DNA of 64,000 bases from Auanema rhodensis (Eukaryota > Nematoda > Chromadorea > Rhabditida > Rhabditidae). Made by a program: the position numbers and the translations under genes. This document shows positions 11,618 through 25,100 of this stretch, piece by piece; position 1 is the first letter of the stretch; the number at the start of each line of letters is the position of its first letter. Below the pieces are notes generated by a model. That model did not search any database. It was not told the DNA's origin and was given only the letters and a program-made list of their open reading frames with translations. The DNA is taken from NCBI GenBank assembly GCA_964057225.1, contig CAXKVF010000072.1:186001-250000 (forward strand). The letters are read 5' to 3'.

Positions 11618-12673
11618 TTTAATTAGCATAAATTAAAGTTCACGTAAATTTCAAAGTCATGGTTACCATGAACCAATATCAATAAAAATTTGTTTTTAGA
11701 CTAATATGTACATGGGGAATCTAATTTTGAAAACCGCATCTCTTTATCTTTCACGTGAAGCGAGTTACATACCAAGTGCACATCACGTGTACATTTAATT
11801 AGCATAAATTAAAGTTCACGTAAATTTCAAAGTCATGGTTACCATGCACCAATATCAATAAAAATCTGTTTTTAGACTAATATGGACATGGGGAATCTAA
11901 TTTTGAAAACCGCATCTCTTTATCTTTCACGTGAAGCGAGTTACATACCAAGTGCACATCACGTGTACATTTAATTAGCATAAATTAAAGTTCACGTAAA
12001 TTTCAAAGTCATGGTTACCATGCACCAATATCAATAAAAATTTGTTTTTAGACTAATATGGACATGGGGAACCTAATTTTGAAAACCGCATCTCTTTATC
12101 TTTCACGTGAAGCGAGTTACATATCAAGTGCACATCACGTGTACATTTAATTAGCATAAATTAAAGTTCACGTAAATTTCAAAGTCATGGTTACCATTAA
12201 CCAATATCAATAAAAATTTGTTTTTAGACTAATATGGACATGGGGAATCTAATTTTAAAAACCGCATCTCTTTATCTTTCACGTGAAGCGAGTTACATAC
12301 CAAGTGCACATCACGTGTACATTTAATTAGCATAAATTAAAGTTCACGTAAATTTCAAAGTCATGGTTACCATGCACCAATATCAATAAAAATTTGTTTT
12401 TAGACTAATATGGACATGGGGAATCTAATTTTGAAAACCGCATCTCTTTATCTTTCACGTGAAGCGAGTTACATACCAAGTGCACATCACGTGCACATTT
12501 AATTAGCATAAATTAAAGTTCACGTAAATTTCAAAGTCATGGTTACCATGCACCAATATCAATAAAAATTTGTTGTTAGACTAATATGGACATGGGGAAT
12601 CTAATGTTGAAAACCGCATCTCTTTATCTTTCACGTGAAGCGAGTTACATACCAAGTGCACATCACGTGTACA
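11618..12673 (+). repeat. boundary monomers resembling the far side of the core
   Basis: The order is [G92T] [C54, T73C] [C54, C155T] [G53T, C54A] [C54, T173C] [C54, T109G], running directly into the first complete 14-monomer unit. The same order of diagnostic variants occurs at 40306-41361, just beyond the right end of the core. The two sets differ at several private positions (such as the change at position 77 in 12498 and G97A in 41010). The match in order suggests that both flanks descend from one ancestral segment. Confidence 0.65.
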
Positions 12674-15137
12674 TTTAATTAGCATAAATTAAAGTTCACG
12701 TAAATTTCAAAGTCATGGTTACCATGAACCAATATCAATAAAAATTTGTTTTTAGACTAATATGTACATGGGGAATCTAATTTTGAAAACCGCATCTCTT
12801 TATCTTTCACGTGAAGCGAGTTACATACCAAGTGCACATCACGTGCACATTTAATTAGCATAAATTAAAGTTCACGTAAATTTCAAAGTCATGGTTACCA
12901 TGCACCAATATCAATAAAAATTTGTTTTTAGACTAATATGGACATGGGGAATCTAATGTTGAAAACCGCATCTTTTTATCTTTCACGTGAAGCGAGTTAC
13001 ATACCAAGTGCACATCACGTGTACATTTAATTAGCATAAATTAAAGTTCACGTAAATTTCAAAGTCATGGTTACCATGAACCAATATCAATAAAAATTTG
13101 TTTTTAGACTAATATGGACATGGGGAATCTAATGTTGAAAACCGCATCTCTTTATCTTTCACGTGAAGCGAGTTGCATACCAAGTGCACATCACGTGTAC
13201 ATTTAATTAGCATAAATTAAAGTTCACGTAAATTTCAAAGTCATGGTTACCATGAACCAATATCAATAAAAATTTGTTTTTAGACTAATATGGACATGGG
13301 GAATCTAATTTTGAAAACCGCATCTCTTTATCTTTCACGTGAAGCGAGTTACATACCAAGTGCACATCACGTGTACATTTAATTAGCATAAATTAAAGTT
13401 CACGTAAATTTCAAAGTCATGGTTACCATGAACCAATATCAATAAAAATTTGTTTTTAGACTAATATGGACATGGGGAATCTAATGTTGAAAACCGCATC
13501 TCTTTATCTTTCACGTGAAGCGAGTTGCATACCAAGTGCACATCACGTGTACATTTAATTAGCATAAATTAAAGTTCACGTAAATTTCAAAGTCATGGTT
13601 ACCATGAACCAATATCAATAAAAATTTGTTTTTAGACTAATATGGACATGGGGAATCTAATTTTGAAAACCGCATCTCTTTATCTTCCACGTGAAGCGAG
13701 TTACATACCAAGTGCACATCACGTGTACATTTAATTAGCATAAATTAAAGTTCACGTAAATTTCAAAGTCATGGTTACCATGAACCAATATCAATAAAAA
13801 TTTGTTTTTAGACTAATATGGACATGGGGAATCAAATTTTGAAAACCGCATCTCTTTATCTTTCACGTGAAGCGAGTTACATACCAAGTGCACATCACGT
13901 GTACATTTAATTAGCATAAATTAAAGTTCACGTAAATTTCAAAGTCATGGTTACCATGCACCAATATCAATAAAAATTTGTTTTTAGACTAATATGGACA
14001 TGGGGAATCTAATTTTGAAAACCGCATCTCTTCATATTTCACGTGAAGCGAGTTACATACCAAGTGCACATCACGTGTACATTTAATTAGCATAAATTAA
14101 AGTTCAAGTAAATTTCAAAGTCATGGTTACCATGAACCAATATCAATAAAAATTGGTTATTAGACTAATATGGACATGGGGAATCTAATTTTGAAAACCG
14201 CATCTCTTTATCTTTCACGTGAAGCGAGTTACATACCAAGTGCACATCACGTGTACATTTAATTAGCATAAATTAAAGTTCACGTAAATTTCAAAGTCAT
14301 GGTTACCATGCACCAATATCAATAAAAATTTGTTTTTAGACTAATATGGACATGGGGAATCTAATTTTGAAAACCGCATCTCTTTATCTTCCACGTGAAG
14401 CGAGTTACATACCAAGTGCACATCACGTGTACATTTAATTAGCATAAATTAAAGTTCACGTAAATTTCAAAGTCATGGTTACCATGAACCAATATCAATA
14501 AAAATTTGTTTTTAGACTAATATGTACATGGGGAATCTAATTTTGAAAACCGCATCTCTTTATCTTTCACGTGAAGCGAGTTACATACCAAGTGCACATC
14601 ACGTGTACATTTAATTAGCATAAATTAAAGTTCACGTAAATTTCAAAGTCATGGTTACCATGCACCAATATCAATAAAAATTTGTTTTTAGACTAATATG
14701 GACATGGGGAATCTAATGTTGAAAACCGCATCTCTTTATCTTTCACGTGAAGCGAGTTACATACCAAGTGCACATCACGTGTACATTTAATTAGCATAAA
14801 TTAAAGTTCACGTAAATTTCAAAGTCATGGTTACCATGAACCAATATCAATAAAAATTTGTTTTTAGACTAATATGGACATGGGGAATCTAATTTTGAAA
14901 ACCGCATCTCTTTATCTTCCACGTGAAGCGAGTTACATACCAAGTGCACATCACGTGTACATTTAATTAGCATAAATTAAAGTTCACGTAAATTTCAAAG
15001 TCATGGTTACCATGAACCAATATCAATAAAAATTTGTTTTTAGACTAATATGGACATGGGGAATCTAATGTTGAAAACCGCATCTCTTTATCTTTCACGT
15101 GAAGCGAGTTACATACCAAGTGCACATCACGTGTACA
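12674..15137 (+). repeat. complete 14-monomer higher-order unit (2464 bp)
   Basis: I label its monomers a to n: a [G92T, T173C]; b [C54, T109G, C125T]; c [T109G, A150G]; d [plain C54A]; e [T109G, A150G]; f [T134C]; g [T105A]; h [C54, T128C, C131A]; i [C26A, T74G, T78A]; j [C54, T134C]; k [G92T]; l [C54, T109G]; m [T134C]; n [T109G]. All except b, h, j and l have C54A. It is followed at once by another unit beginning a-b-c. The same full order is contained twice more, at 21298-23409 (a to l) and 29746-31857, so it is the best candidate for the founding unit of the core. Confidence 0.85.
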
Positions 15138-16897
15138 TTTAATTAGCATAAATTAAAGTTCACGTAAATTTCAAAGTCATGGTTACCATGAACCAATATC
15201 AATAAAAATTTGTTTTTAGACTAATATGTACATGGGGAATCTAATTTTGAAAACCGCATCTCTTTATCTTTCACGTGAAGCGAGTTACATACCAAGTGCA
15301 CATCACGTGCACATTTAATTAGCATAAATTAAAGTTCACGTAAATTTCAAAGTCATGGTTACCATGCACCAATATCAATAAAAATTTGTTTTTAGACTAA
15401 TATGGACATGGGGAATCTAATGTTGAAAACCGCATCTTTTTATCTTTCACGTGAAGCGAGTTACATACCAAGTGCACATCACGTGTACATTTAATTAGCA
15501 TAAATTAAAGTTCACGTAAATTTCAAAGTCATGGTTACCATGAACCAATATCAATAAAAATTTGTTTTTAGACTAATATGGACATGGGGAATCTAATGTT
15601 GAAAACCGCATCTCTTTATCTTTCACGTGAAGCGAGTTGCATACCAAGTGCACATCACGTGTACATTTAATTAGCATAAATTAAAGTTCACGTAAATTTC
15701 AAAGTCATGGTTACCATGAACCAATATCAATAAAAATTTGTTTTTAGACTAATATGGACATGGGGAATCTAATTTTGAAAACCGCATCTCTTTATCTTTC
15801 ACGTGAAGCGAGTTACATACCAAGTGCACATCACGTGTACATTTAATTAGCATAAATTAAAGTTCACGTAAATTTCAAAGTCATGGTTACCATGAACCAA
15901 TATCAATAAAAATTTGTTTTTAGACTAATATGGACATGGGGAATCTAATGTTGAAAACCGCATCTCTTTATCTTTCACGTGAAGCGAGTTGCATACCAAG
16001 TGCACATCACGTGTACATTTAATTAGCATAAATTAAAGTTCACGTAAATTTCAAAGTCATGGTTACCATGAACCAATATCAATAAAAATTTGTTTTTAGA
16101 CTAATATGGACATGGGGAATCTAATTTTGAAAACCGCATCTCTTTATCTTCCACGTGAAGCGAGTTACATACCAAGTGCACATCACGTGTACATTTAATT
16201 AGCATAAATTAAAGTTCACGTAAATTTCAAAGTCATGGTTACCATGAACCAATATCAATAAAAATTTGTTTTTAGACTAATATGGACATGGGGAATCAAA
16301 TTTTGAAAACCGCATCTCTTTATCTTTCACGTGAAGCGAGTTACATACCAAGTGCACATCACGTGTACATTTAATTAGCATAAATTAAAGTTCACGTAAA
16401 TTTCAAAGTCATGGTTACCATGCACCAATATCAATAAAAATTTGTTTTTAGACTAATATGGACATGGGGAATCTAATGTTGAAAACCGCATCTCTTTATC
16501 TTTCACGTGAAGCGAGTTACATACCAAGTGCACATCACGTGTACATTTAATTAGCATAAATTAAAGTTCACGTAAATTTCAAAGTCATGGTTACCATGAA
16601 CCAATATCAATAAAAATTTGTTTTTAGACTAATATGGACATGGGGAATCTAATTTTGAAAACCGCATCTCTTTATCTTCCACGTGAAGCGAGTTACATAC
16701 CAAGTGCACATCACGTGTACATTTAATTAGCATAAATTAAAGTTCACGTAAATTTCAAAGTCATGGTTACCATGAACCAATATCAATAAAAATTTGTTTT
16801 TAGACTAATATGGACATGGGGAATCTAATGTTGAAAACCGCATCTCTTTATCTTTCACGTGAAGCGAGTTACATACCAAGTGCACATCACGTGTACA
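15138..16897 (+). repeat. shortened unit lacking monomers h-k (1760 bp)
   Basis: The order is a b c d e f g, then directly l m n. Compared with the complete unit, four consecutive monomers (704 bp) are missing and the phase is kept. The junction falls between monomer g at 16194, which still has T105A, and l at 16370, which has C54 and T109G. Unequal exchange between g and k, or single-strand annealing, would produce it. Confidence 0.8.
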
Positions 16898-19009
16898 TTT
16901 AATTAGCATAAATTAAAGTTCACGTAAATTTCAAAGTCATGGTTACCATGAACCAATATCAATAAAAATTTGTTTTTAGACTAATATGTACATGGGGAAT
17001 CTAATTTTGAAAACCGCATCTCTTTATCTTTCACGTGAAGCGAGTTACATACCAAGTGCACATCACGTGCACATTTAATTAGCATAAATTAAAGTTCACG
17101 TAAATTTCAAAGTCATGGTTACCATGCACCAATATCAATAAAAATTTGTTTTTAGACTAATATGGACATGGGGAATCTAATGTTGAAAACCGCATCTTTT
17201 TATCTTTCACGTGAAGCGAGTTACATACCAAGTGCACATCACGTGTACATTTAATTAGCATAAATTAAAGTTCACGTAAATTTCAAAGTCATGGTTACCA
17301 TGAACCAATATCAATAAAAATTTGTTTTTAGACTAATATGGACATGGGGAATCTAATGTTGAAAACCGCATCTCTTTATCTTTCACGTGAAGCGAGTTGC
17401 ATACCAAGTGCACATCACGTGTACATTTAATTAGCATAAATTAAAGTTCACGTAAATTTCAAAGTCATGGTTACCATGAACCAATATCAATAAAAATTTG
17501 TTTTTAGACTAATATGGACATGGGGAATCTAATTTTGAAAACCGCATCTCTTTATCTTTCACGTGAAGCGAGTTACATACCAAGTGCACATCACGTGTAC
17601 ATTTAATTAGCATAAATTAAAGTTCACGTAAATTTCAAAGTCATGGTTACCATGAACCAATATCAATAAAAATTTGTTTTTAGACTAATATGGACATGGG
17701 GAATCTAATGTTGAAAACCGCATCTCTTTATCTTTCACGTGAAGCGAGTTGCATACCAAGTGCACATCACGTGTACATTTAATTAGCATAAATTAAAGTT
17801 CACGTAAATTTCAAAGTCATGGTTACCATGAACCAATATCAATAAAAATTTGTTTTTAGACTAATATGGACATGGGGAATCTAATTTTGAAAACCGCATC
17901 TCTTTATCTTCCACGTGAAGCGAGTTACATACCAAGTGCACATCACGTGTACATTTAATTAGCATAAATTAAAGTTCACGTAAATTTCAAAGTCATGGTT
18001 ACCATGAACCAATATCAATAAAAATTTGTTTTTAGACTAATATGGACATGGGGAATCAAATTTTGAAAACCGCATCTCTTTATCTTTCACGTGAAGCGAG
18101 TTACATACCAAGTGCACATCACGTGTACATTTAATTAGCATAAATTAAAGTTCACGTAAATTTCAAAGTCATGGTTACCATGCACCAATATCAATAAAAA
18201 TTTGTTTTTAGACTAATATGGACATGGGGAATCTAATTTTGAAAACCGCATCTCTTCATATTTCACGTGAAGCGAGTTACATACCAAGTGCACATCACGT
18301 GTACATTTAATTAGCATAAATTAAAGTTCAAGTAAATTTCAAAGTCATGGTTACCATGAACCAATATCAATAAAAATTGGTTATTAGACTAATATGGACA
18401 TGGGGAATCTAATTTTGAAAACCGCATCTCTTTATCTTTCACGTGAAGCGAGTTACATACCAAGTGCACATCACGTGTACATTTAATTAGCATAAATTAA
18501 AGTTCACGTAAATTTCAAAGTCATGGTTACCATGCACCAATATCAATAAAAATTTGTTTTTAGACTAATATGGACATGGGGAATCTAATTTTGAAAACCG
18601 CATCTCTTTATCTTCCACGTGAAGCGAGTTACATACCAAGTGCACATCACGTGTACATTTAATTAGCATAAATTAAAGTTCACGTAAATTTCAAAGTCAT
18701 GGTTACCATGAACCAATATCAATAAAAATTTGTTTTTAGACTAATATGTACATGGGGAATCTAATTTTGAAAACCGCATCTCTTTATCTTTCACGTGAAG
18801 CGAGTTACATACCAAGTGCACATCACGTGTACATTTAATTAGCATAAATTAAAGTTCACGTAAATTTCAAAGTCATGGTTACCATGCACCAATATCAATA
18901 AAAATTTGTTTTTAGACTAATATGGACATGGGGAATCTAATGTTGAAAACCGCATCTCTTTATCTTTCACGTGAAGCGAGTTACATACCAAGTGCACATC
19001 ACGTGTACA
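16898..19009 (+). repeat. higher-order unit a to l (2112 bp), truncated at its end
   Basis: Twelve monomers in the order a b c d e f g h i j k l, including the C26A/T74G/T78A monomer at 18306. Monomers m and n are not present as such; the next monomer (19010) is a hybrid of m and the following a. Confidence 0.8.
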
Positions 19010-19185
19010 TTTAATTAGCATAAATTAAAGTTCACGTAAATTTCAAAGTCATGGTTACCATGAACCAATATCAATAAAAATTTGTTTTTAGACTAATATG
19101 GACATGGGGAATCTAATTTTGAAAACCGCATCTCTTTATCTTTCACGTGAAGCGAGTTACATACCAAGTGCACATCACGTGCACA
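19010..19185 (+). repeat. hybrid monomer m/a
   Basis: This monomer has C54A and T173C but lacks G92T, T109G and T134C. It stands where m, n and a would be expected, between l and b. The simplest reading is a crossover inside the monomer between positions 92 and 134, joining the left part of m to the right part of a and removing two monomers net. The same hybrid returns at 23410, 31858 and 37138, carried by the larger duplications, and one like it occurs at 42594 between two b monomers. Confidence 0.7.
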
Positions 19186-22100
19186 TTTAATTAGCATAAA
19201 TTAAAGTTCACGTAAATTTCAAAGTCATGGTTACCATGCACCAATATCAATAAAAATTTGTTTTTAGACTAATATGGACATGGGGAATCTAATGTTGAAA
19301 ACCGCATCTTTTTATCTTTCACGTGAAGCGAGTTACATACCAAGTGCACATCACGTGTACATTTAATTAGCATAAATTAAAGTTCACGTAAATTTCAAAG
19401 TCATGGTTACCATGAACCAATATCAATAAAAATTTGTTTTTAGACTAATATGGACATGGGGAATCTAATTTTGAAAACCGCATCTCTTTATCTTTCACGT
19501 GAAGCGAGTTACATACCAAGTGCACATCACGTGTACATTTAATTAGCATAAATTAAAGTTCACGTAAATTTCAAAGTCATGGTTACCATGAACCAATATC
19601 AATAAAAATTTGTTTTTAGACTAATATGGACATGGGGAATCTAATGTTGAAAACCGCATCTCTTTATCTTTCACGTGAAGCGAGTTGCATACCAAGTGCA
19701 CATCACGTGTACATTTAATTAGCATAAATTAAAGTTCACGTAAATTTCAAAGTCATGGTTACCATGAACCAATATCAATAAAAATTTGTTTTTAGACTAA
19801 TATGGACATGGGGAATCTAATTTTGAAAACCGCATCTCTTTATCTTCCACGTGAAGCGAGTTACATACCAAGTGCACATCACGTGTACATTTAATTAGCA
19901 TAAATTAAAGTTCACGTAAATTTCAAAGTCATGGTTACCATGAACCAATATCAATAAAAATTTGTTTTTAGACTAATATGGACATGGGGAATCAAATTTT
20001 GAAAACCGCATCTCTTTATCTTTCACGTGAAGCGAGTTACATACCAAGTGCACATCACGTGTACATTTAATTAGCATAAATTAAAGTTCACGTAAATTTC
20101 AAAGTCATGGTTACCATGCACCAATATCAATAAAAATTTGTTTTTAGACTAATATGGACATGGGGAATCTAATTTTGAAAACCGCATCTCTTCATATTTC
20201 ACGTGAAGCGAGTTACATACCAAGTGCACATCACGTGTACATTTAATTAGCATAAATTAAAGTTCAAGTAAATTTCAAAGTCATGGTTACCATGAACCAA
20301 TATCAATAAAAATTGGTTATTAGACTAATATGGACATGGGGAATCTAATTTTGAAAACCGCATCTCTTTATCTTTCACGTGAAGCGAGTTACATACCAAG
20401 TGCACATCACGTGTACATTTAATTAGCATAAATTAAAGTTCACGTAAATTTCAAAGTCATGGTTACCATGCACCAATATCAATAAAAATTTGTTTTTAGA
20501 CTAATATGGACATGGGGAATCTAATTTTGAAAACCGCATCTCTTTATCTTCCACGTGAAGCGAGTTACATACCAAGTGCACATCACGTGTACATTTAATT
20601 AGCATAAATTAAAGTTCACGTAAATTTCAAAGTCATGGTTACCATGAACCAATATCAATAAAAATTTGTTTTTAGACTAATATGTACATGGGGAATCTAA
20701 TTTTGAAAACCGCATCTCTTTATCTTTCACGTGAAGCGAGTTACATACCAAGTGCACATCACGTGTACATTTAATTAGCATAAATTAAAGTTCACGTAAA
20801 TTTCAAAGTCATGGTTACCATGCACCAATATCAATAAAAATTTGTTTTTAGACTAATATGGACATGGGGAATCTAATGTTGAAAACCGCATCTCTTTATC
20901 TTTCACGTGAAGCGAGTTACATACCAAGTGCACATCACGTGTACATTTAATTAGCATAAATTAAAGTTCACGTAAATTTCAAAGTCATGGTTACCATGAA
21001 CCAATATCAATAAAAATTTGTTTTTAGACTAATATGGACATGGGGAATCTAATTTTGAAAACCGCATCTCTTTATCTTCCACGTGAAGCGAGTTACATAC
21101 CAAGTGCACATCACGTGTACATTTAATTAGCATAAATTAAAGTTCACGTAAATTTCAAAGTCATGGTTACCATGAACCAATATCAATAAAAATTTGTTTT
21201 TAGACTAATATGGACATGGGGAATCTAATGTTGAAAACCGCATCTCTTTATCTTTCACGTGAAGCGAGTTACATACCAAGTGCACATCACGTGTACATTT
21301 AATTAGCATAAATTAAAGTTCACGTAAATTTCAAAGTCATGGTTACCATGAACCAATATCAATAAAAATTTGTTTTTAGACTAATATGTACATGGGGAAT
21401 CTAATTTTGAAAACCGCATCTCTTTATCTTTCACGTGAAGCGAGTTACATACCAAGTGCACATCACGTGCACATTTAATTAGCATAAATTAAAGTTCACG
21501 TAAATTTCAAAGTCATGGTTACCATGCACCAATATCAATAAAAATTTGTTTTTAGACTAATATGGACATGGGGAATCTAATGTTGAAAACCGCATCTTTT
21601 TATCTTTCACGTGAAGCGAGTTACATACCAAGTGCACATCACGTGTACATTTAATTAGCATAAATTAAAGTTCACGTAAATTTCAAAGTCATGGTTACCA
21701 TGAACCAATATCAATAAAAATTTGTTTTTAGACTAATATGGACATGGGGAATCTAATGTTGAAAACCGCATCTCTTTATCTTTCACGTGAAGCGAGTTGC
21801 ATACCAAGTGCACATCACGTGTACATTTAATTAGCATAAATTAAAGTTCACGTAAATTTCAAAGTCATGGTTACCATGAACCAATATCAATAAAAATTTG
21901 TTTTTAGACTAATATGGACATGGGGAATCTAATTTTGAAAACCGCATCTCTTTATCTTTCACGTGAAGCGAGTTACATACCAAGTGCACATCACGTGTAC
22001 ATTTAATTAGCATAAATTAAAGTTCACGTAAATTTCAAAGTCATGGTTACCATGAACCAATATCAATAAAAATTTGTTTTTAGACTAATATGGACATGGG

Positions 22101-25100
22101 GAATCTAATGTTGAAAACCGCATCTCTTTATCTTTCACGTGAAGCGAGTTGCATACCAAGTGCACATCACGTGTACATTTAATTAGCATAAATTAAAGTT
22201 CACGTAAATTTCAAAGTCATGGTTACCATGAACCAATATCAATAAAAATTTGTTTTTAGACTAATATGGACATGGGGAATCTAATTTTGAAAACCGCATC
22301 TCTTTATCTTCCACGTGAAGCGAGTTACATACCAAGTGCACATCACGTGTACATTTAATTAGCATAAATTAAAGTTCACGTAAATTTCAAAGTCATGGTT
22401 ACCATGAACCAATATCAATAAAAATTTGTTTTTAGACTAATATGGACATGGGGAATCAAATTTTGAAAACCGCATCTCTTTATCTTTCACGTGAAGCGAG
22501 TTACATACCAAGTGCACATCACGTGTACATTTAATTAGCATAAATTAAAGTTCACGTAAATTTCAAAGTCATGGTTACCATGCACCAATATCAATAAAAA
22601 TTTGTTTTTAGACTAATATGGACATGGGGAATCTAATTTTGAAAACCGCATCTCTTCATATTTCACGTGAAGCGAGTTACATACCAAGTGCACATCACGT
22701 GTACATTTAATTAGCATAAATTAAAGTTCAAGTAAATTTCAAAGTCATGGTTACCATGAACCAATATCAATAAAAATTGGTTATTAGACTAATATGGACA
22801 TGGGGAATCTAATTTTGAAAACCGCATCTCTTTATCTTTCACGTGAAGCGAGTTACATACCAAGTGCACATCACGTGTACATTTAATTAGCATAAATTAA
22901 AGTTCACGTAAATTTCAAAGTCATGGTTACCATGCACCAATATCAATAAAAATTTGTTTTTAGACTAATATGGACATGGGGAATCTAATTTTGAAAACCG
23001 CATCTCTTTATCTTCCACGTGAAGCGAGTTACATACCAAGTGCACATCACGTGTACATTTAATTAGCATAAATTAAAGTTCACGTAAATTTCAAAGTCAT
23101 GGTTACCATGAACCAATATCAATAAAAATTTGTTTTTAGACTAATATGTACATGGGGAATCTAATTTTGAAAACCGCATCTCTTTATCTTTCACGTGAAG
23201 CGAGTTACATACCAAGTGCACATCACGTGTACATTTAATTAGCATAAATTAAAGTTCACGTAAATTTCAAAGTCATGGTTACCATGCACCAATATCAATA
23301 AAAATTTGTTTTTAGACTAATATGGACATGGGGAATCTAATGTTGAAAACCGCATCTCTTTATCTTTCACGTGAAGCGAGTTACATACCAAGTGCACATC
23401 ACGTGTACATTTAATTAGCATAAATTAAAGTTCACGTAAATTTCAAAGTCATGGTTACCATGAACCAATATCAATAAAAATTTGTTTTTAGACTAATATG
23501 GACATGGGGAATCTAATTTTGAAAACCGCATCTCTTTATCTTTCACGTGAAGCGAGTTACATACCAAGTGCACATCACGTGCACATTTAATTAGCATAAA
23601 TTAAAGTTCACGTAAATTTCAAAGTCATGGTTACCATGCACCAATATCAATAAAAATTTGTTTTTAGACTAATATGGACATGGGGAATCTAATGTTGAAA
23701 ACCGCATCTTTTTATCTTTCACGTGAAGCGAGTTACATACCAAGTGCACATCACGTGTACATTTAATTAGCATAAATTAAAGTTCACGTAAATTTCAAAG
23801 TCATGGTTACCATGAACCAATATCAATAAAAATTTGTTTTTAGACTAATATGGACATGGGGAATCTAATGTTGAAAACCGCATCTCTTTATCTTTCACGT
23901 GAAGCGAGTTACATACCAAGTGCACATCACGTGTACATTTAATTAGCATAAATTAAAGTTCACGTAAATTTCAAAGTCATGGTTACCATGAACCAATATC
24001 AATAAAAATTTGTTTTTAGACTAATATGGACATGGGGAATCTAATTTTGAAAACCGCATCTCTTTATCTTTCACGTGAAGCGAGTTACATACCAAGTGCA
24101 CATCACGTGTACATTTAATTAGCATAAAATAAAGTTCACGTAAATTTCAAAGTCATGGTTACCATGCACCAATATCAATAAAAATTTGTTTTTAGACTAA
24201 TATGGACATGGGGAATCTAATTTTGAAAACCGCATCTCTTTATCTTCCACGTGAAGCGAGTTACATACCAAGTGCACATCACGTGTACATTTAATTAGCA
24301 TAAATTAAAGTTCACGTAAATTTCAAAGTCATGGTTACCATGAACCAATATCAATAAAAATTTGTTTTTAGACTAATATGGACATGGGGAATCTAATTTT
24401 GAAAACCGCATCTCTTTATCTTCCACGTGAAGCGAGTTACATACCAAGTGCACATCACGTGTACATTTAATTAGCATAAATTAAAGTTCACGTAAATTTC
24501 AAAGTCATGGTTACCATGAACCAATATCAATAAAAATTTGTTTTTAGACTAATATGGACATGGGGAATCAAATTTTGAAAACCGCATCTCTTTATCTTTC
24601 ACGTGAAGCGAGTTACATACCAAGTGCACATCACGTGTACATTTAATTAGCATAAATTAAAGTTCACGTAAATTTCAAAGTCATGGTTACCATGAACCAA
24701 TATCAATAGAAATTTGTTTTTAGACTAATATGGACATGGGGAATCTAATTTTGAAAACCGCATCACTTTATCTTTCACGTGAAGCGAGTTACATACCAAG
24801 TGCACATCACGTGTACATTTAATTAGCATAAATTAAAGTTCACGTAAATTTCAAAGTCATGGTTACCATGCACCAATATCAATAAAAATTTGTTTTTAGA
24901 CTAATATGGACATGGGGAATCTAATTTTGAAAACCGCATCTCTTCATATTTCACGTGAAGCGAGTTACATACCAAGTGCACATCACGTGTACATTTAATT
25001 AGCATAAATTAAAGTTCACGTAAATTTCAAAGTCATGGTTACCATGAACCAATATCAATAAAAATTGGTTATTAGACTAATATGGACATGGGGAATCCAA

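Larger units (their letters stand above)
5457..12673 (+). repeat. irregular monomers left of the higher-order core
   Basis: Forty-one monomers without a long-range unit. Many carry private substitutions, for example G92C at 5457, G98A and G147C in 5809, changes within the G-run in 5985, 6337 and 6689, C41T in 7041 and 8097, and T1A in 7217 and 8273. Short local repeats are visible (see the separate entries). From about 7.5 kb onwards the markers of the central core (T134C, G92T, T109G, T105A, C131A) appear singly or in new combinations, so this looks like a transition zone containing older or degraded relatives of the core monomers. Confidence 0.8.
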
